From Holosporaceae bacterium UBA3830 (GTDB lineage Bacteria; Pseudomonadota; Alphaproteobacteria; UBA3830), in assembly GCA_002393025.1 (NCBI GenBank), contig DGIE01000046.1, positions 1-8,578 of the forward strand: 8,578 bases of DNA, in the 5' to 3' direction. Positions 6,249 to 8,578 of the stretch are shown here, piece after piece. The notes beneath the pieces were generated by a model, which was given only the letters and a program-made list of their open reading frames with translations, had not been told where the DNA came from and did not search any database. A program made the translations under genes and the position numbers. Numbering within the stretch: the first letter of the stretch is position 1; the number at the start of each line of letters is the position of its first letter.

Positions 6249-7430
6249 TTAAGCCAAGTTTTCTAATAATATGGACTCGATATTATCTTCCGATAGGTAA
6301 GCTCTAAAGGTTACTTGCTCTGCCGGATATGCCGGAGTGAATTCGAAATCGAAGTAAACTTTTCCCTCTACGATATTGGCAGCAGTGTTTAGCTCTCTGT
6401 TTGCTACGCACTTTCCTGCGAGGATCGCTCCCTGAGATTTCAAGGTCGCCAAAAATGCGTTTACGCTTTCGGTCACGTCCGTCAGATAGTTTTTTACGAT
6501 ATTTCTATCAACTGCCCACAAATGTGATTGCAAAATCGAATCCGAGATAACGTCGGCTGTCCTTCTTACACACAAAAATTGGTAAGCTCCTTCGCCCGCG
6601 GTTGATCTGTTTCCCCATAATTTGTAACCATTTTGGTTGATGATGGTTGCGATTTTCTGTTCGTTCAGATAATTGGCACGACACGAAGAATCTCCAAGCG
6701 AAAAGTCAATCGGTTTGCTTAATCCAATGATTCCATTGATCGCTTTGTTCGAAGGCGAAACCCAGAATCCCTCATCATTGTCAGTCTTTGCTATGACTCC
6801 CGCAACATAAGGACTTGCCGGAACCGTTGCGTTTTTCGTGTTGATCACTTGTGGATATACGGCATAAACTCTTTCACTGGCGCAGTCGCTGACAAATCTG
6901 ATCAGATTTTCGTTCGTTTCATTCGCTGAACAATCCGCAACAACTATTGCTCTCAATCGATTTGCAATTATGTTAAGTTCGGTAACAACCTCCGTCGTAG
7001 AAAATCCCGGAGCAATTAAAATTCTCGGAGTAACTCCCAAGATACTTTTTGAAGCCAAGAAAGAATAAACTCCGTTGTAAGTTCCATCTGCCGAAACCGA
7101 ACCAATGACATTATTTATCGTGGCTTCGGCGGCAGTGATCGCGTCATTACCTTCACCACTTGCGACTCCCTCAGCAATTCGGACAACTACAACCATTGCT
7201 CCGGTTTGAGCTAAAATTCCTTCTAATGCAGTAGGCAAAGTCCCTGTGGTTCCAAGTTTCGCAGCCTCGGTGTAAGATCCCGCAATTAACACTGGAGTAT
7301 TCAGTGGGAAATCCTCCGTTGCCTCCGGCGCAGTTCCTATCACACCAATAACAGAGCTTGAACTCGTCTTTACTTTCTTTATTCCTTGGTTGATTTCTGC
7401 GACCGCTACTCCGTGCAAAAAACTAGGCAT
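6249..7430 (-). CDS. FI: Contractile tail sheath protein FI (P2 gpFI-like)
   Basis: This 393-residue protein forms the contractile sheath around the tube. Family marks are the start MPSFLHGVAVAEINQG, SVIGVIGTAP (26-34), the strand GAMVVVVRI (77-85), GYKLWGNRS (268-276) and a conserved C-terminus with FEFTPAYPAEQVTFRAYL near the last 30 residues, the part that swaps strands between neighbouring subunits in known sheaths. P2 FI is about 396 residues. I place the start at 7430 rather than the upstream in-frame ATG at 7454, because AAGGAG (7438-7443) stands 7 nt before the 7430 ATG and lies inside the longer version, and the extra residues VRKRRRK are just that SD translated. The gene overlaps the preceding small gene by 8 nt. 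Confidence 0.96.
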   Translation of the reverse strand: MPSFLHGVAVAEINQGIKKVKTSSSSVIGVIGTAPEATEDFPLNTPVLIAGSYTEAAKLGTTGTLPTALEGILAQTGAMVVVVRIAEGVASGEGNDAITAAEATINNVIGSVSADGTYNGVYSFLASKSILGVTPRILIAPGFSTTEVVTELNIIANRLRAIVVADCSANETNENLIRFVSDCASERVYAVYPQVINTKNATVPASPYVAGVIAKTDNDEGFWVSPSNKAINGIIGLSKPIDFSLGDSSCRANYLNEQKIATIINQNGYKLWGNRSTAGEGAYQFLCVRRTADVISDSILQSHLWAVDRNIVKNYLTDVTESVNAFLATLKSQGAILAGKCVANRELNTAANIVEGKVYFDFEFTPAYPAEQVTFRAYLSEDNIESILLENLA

Positions 7431-7593
7431 TTTTCTTCTCCTTTTTCTTACCATCTATTTTGATTTCTAAAATCTTATCCGCCATTTCTGAAAGCGATGC
7501 TCTTTCAGGAACATCAACACCTTTTGAAATTATCGCTTTTCGGATTTTCTCTTTTACTTCTTGAAACCGTTCTACCGTTTTTGAAATTTCCAT
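7423..7593 (-). CDS. Small tail-associated protein of unknown function, with the 'KGV-VP-ASLSEMADKI' motif
   Basis: This 56-residue protein begins MEISKTVERFQEVKEKIRKA. An AGGAGG 4 nt before the ATG at 7593 supports this start over the longer in-frame ORF that begins at 7656 inside the fibre gene. It has a charged helical first half (about 5-22), then a loop-helix motif (IRKAIISKGVDVPERASLSEM, about 17-37, followed by ADKI). I recall this pattern (I..AI..KGV.VP....L..-a..I) in many phage tail and fibre proteins, where its role is unknown. The end is lysine-rich (DGKKKEKKNA) because those codons also form the sheath Shine-Dalgarno. In P2 this position holds the fibre-assembly chaperone G, which has no visible counterpart here. 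It may help the fibre fold or attach, but that is inference from position. Confidence 0.8.
   Translation of the reverse strand: MEISKTVERFQEVKEKIRKAIISKGVDVPERASLSEMADKILEIKIDGKKKEKKNA
7438..7443 (-). promoter_or_regulatory. Shine-Dalgarno that sets the sheath gene start
   Basis: AAGGAG with a 7-nt spacer (AAGAAAA) before the ATG at 7430. It lies within the 3' end of the 56-residue gene, where it is read as Lys-Glu codons. A strong site suits a high-copy structural protein. Confidence 0.8.
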
Positions 7594-7597
7594 TTTT

Positions 7598-7603
7598 CCT
7601 CCT
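7598..7603 (-). promoter_or_regulatory. Shine-Dalgarno of the 56-residue gene, overlapping the fibre stop codon
   Basis: The minus strand reads TATTAGGAGGAAAAATG: the fibre TAG stop supplies the first bases of AGGAGG, and the ATG follows after 4 nt. This favours the start at 7593 and ties its translation to that of the fibre. Confidence 0.75.
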
Positions 7604-8578
7604 AATATTCTTGAATAATGCAATGTCTCATTAATTCCCATCTGGCTATGCTGCAAACGCTGCGTAAAGATGGATTAGAAAAATTCAAACGATAATATAA
7701 ATATGCTGTTTCGTTTTCAAAATCATGTCGTCTCAATTCAGATGAAGACCATGCATCACTGTTTTCTACTGAAAATAAAATGTCCCAAGTTGCACCGTCA
7801 TTACTTCCATATAAAGAATAATTTCTCGGTGTGTCTCCTGCATAAGAGTCGTTTCTTGATCCTATTCGCATTGAATTAACTACTCGAGCCTCGGGCAATT
7901 GTATTTTTATCCAGCCACTCGTATTACTTCCCAATTCCAAAAAACTATTATGAGAACGCGAAAACGGATACCAAACTTTTCCATATTCGTCGCACGCACT
8001 CGCGCTAACTACGTATGTTCCATCAGATGCGTTGGTCGTCGTTCCTGATAAAACCGGCACTAAATAATCGTATTTATCTAAGTATCTTTTATATTCATAA
8101 ATTACATTCCCAAGAATAAAGCAACTGCATCCGTTGTATTCTGACCCCTGGTTTGCTGTTATGTACAATCTGTAGTACAAGTATTCGGTTTCGTTTTCGA
8201 ATAGAAATAACCGTAATTCTCCGAGAGTTGACCATGATATGCTCGTTTCAGAATCCAATACATTCCAGTTTTCCCCATCGTTCGATCCTTGAATTTGGAA
8301 GGCTGAAGGAGCTTGATCAATGTATCCGTCTCCGCGTGGTGCAATCTTTACGGCACTAAAGGCCATCGCAGTCGGAAGTTTTACCTGCAGCCAGGAATTG
8401 CCCTCATTTGCCGCTGAAGCCCAGCGAGTTTGCGTATTATCATCGAAGGCTAAATATCCTGCATGACCGTTATCACACTGACTACTTGCTGTAACTTCGT
8501 ATCCGTTTTGATTCGCTGATGATAATTTCGGAACACCTCGATAAAAATTGTGTTTTCCTACATCTCGACGAAACAACT
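7602..8578 (-). CDS. Tail fibre/host-recognition protein with two discoidin (F5/8 C-like) domains (5' end cut)
   Basis: The last 324 codons are visible; the frame is open to the right edge and no convincing start is seen (the first codon that could start, TTG at 8576, has no support), so the gene continues upstream. Two similar domains follow each other, at about residues 16-162 and 172-317 of the visible part. Domain 1 has the discoidin marks AFDDNTQTRWAS (43-54), WLQVKLP (62-68) and FQIQGSNDGENWNVL (93-107). Domain 2 repeats WIKIQLP, YSLYGSNDGATWDIL and FENETAYLYYRL at a fixed 160-residue offset. Discoidin domains usually bind sugars or lipids, so this is probably the tip that binds the host surface. 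Its place before the sheath equals that of fibre gene H in P2. The phage role is inferred from position and domains. Confidence 0.82.
   Translation of the reverse strand, partial: LFRRDVGKHNFYRGVPKLSSANQNGYEVTASSQCDNGHAGYLAFDDNTQTRWASAANEGNSWLQVKLPTAMAFSAVKIAPRGDGYIDQAPSAFQIQGSNDGENWNVLDSETSISWSTLGELRLFLFENETEYLYYRLYITANQGSEYNGCSCFILGNVIYEYKRYLDKYDYLVPVLSGTTTNASDGTYVVSASACDEYGKVWYPFSRSHNSFLELGSNTSGWIKIQLPEARVVNSMRIGSRNDSYAGDTPRNYSLYGSNDGATWDILFSVENSDAWSSSELRRHDFENETAYLYYRLNFSNPSLRSVCSIARWELMRHCIIQEY
7626..8531 (-). repeat. Two-copy discoidin domain repeat, 480-nt period
   Basis: Copy 1 spans about 8091-8531 and copy 2 about 7626-8063. Matching protein blocks (GSNDG-x-W-x-x-L and FENET-x-YLYYRL) are each exactly 160 codons apart (for example codons at 8201 and 7721). 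At the base level the copies match only in short stretches such as GTTTCGTTTTC on the plus strand, so the duplication is old or has been held only at the protein level. Confidence 0.75.

Larger units (their letters stand above)
1..8578 (-). mobile_element. P2-like phage/prophage tail and lysis module (partial at both ends)
   Basis: All supported genes lie on the minus strand in the order fibre, small protein, FI, FII, E/E', T, U, X, D, endolysin, holin-like. This matches the late tail operon of P2 (FI, FII, E, E', T, U, D), with X moved between U and D and the lysis genes placed after D, a layout I associate with many P2-like prophages outside the enterics. Both outer genes are cut by the window edges. 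No integrase, attachment site or host gene is visible, so integration cannot be shown. The genes look intact, which suggests a functional or recently functional phage. Confidence 0.93.

Noticed and set aside
6214..6251. Six-codon mini-ORF (TAATG overlap) between sheath and tube genes
   Set aside because: Too short to support, and the tube gene has its own good Shine-Dalgarno right after it; likely chance.
7594..7656. Longer start for the 56-residue gene at 7656
   Set aside because: The extra 21 residues lie inside the fibre gene and have no ribosome binding site, whereas AGGAGG precedes the ATG at 7593.
8153..8359. Overlapping 61- and 68-codon ORFs on both strands within the discoidin gene
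   Set aside because: Both are out of frame with the clear discoidin domain 1 and have no start signals.
1..8578. CRISPR arrays, tRNA genes, insertion sequences, attachment sites, or a cargo/defence island
   Set aside because: No regularly spaced direct repeats, tRNA-like folds, transposase genes or non-structural cargo genes were seen; the space is filled by tail and lysis genes.

Overview
The window is the tail-assembly and lysis part of a P2-like (contractile-tailed, Peduovirus-type) phage or prophage. Every supported gene lies on the minus strand, so the module reads from high to low coordinates. The DNA is AT-rich and uses TAA, TAG and TGA all as stops, so the code is standard. P2-type tails and GH108 muramidases are typical of phages of Gram-negative bacteria, mostly Proteobacteria. 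Nothing here fixes the host more closely, and no chromosomal gene, integrase or attachment site is visible, so prophage and free phage cannot be told apart.

In transcription order: (1) the 3' part of a tail-fibre or host-recognition protein with two tandem discoidin-like domains, running off the right edge; (2) a 56-residue protein in the slot where P2 has its fibre-assembly chaperone; (3) the tail sheath (FI) and tail tube (FII); (4) a 114-nt gap that opens with a perfect hairpin holding the tube stop codon in its loop; (5) the tail assembly chaperone E with a clear -1 frameshift site (T TTT TTA) giving a 128-residue E+E' product that is absent from a simple list of ATG-to-stop ORFs; (6) the 932-residue tape measure T; (7) a possible 25-codon gene bridging T and U; (8) U, X and D (tail completion, LysM-like and baseplate-hub proteins); (9) a GH108 endolysin; (10) the start of a small membrane protein, probably holin-related, running off the left edge.

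The genes form one tightly packed operon. Neighbours overlap by 7-14 nt (sheath, E'/T, U/X, X/D), or the stop codon of one lies inside the Shine-Dalgarno of the next (fibre/56-aa gene, endolysin/holin-like gene). The tube polymerises along a length set by T, with E and E+E' as chaperones for T. The sheath contracts around the tube, and U, X and D close the two ends. The discoidin protein probably binds the host surface, and the lysis pair frees the progeny.

The most notable items are the frameshift, the hairpin at the tube stop, the unlisted small ORF between T and U, and the discoidin pair, in which only the first domain keeps the usual ligand-loop motif. No gene cargo or defence system was found; this is a recognisable structural module with some unusual details.
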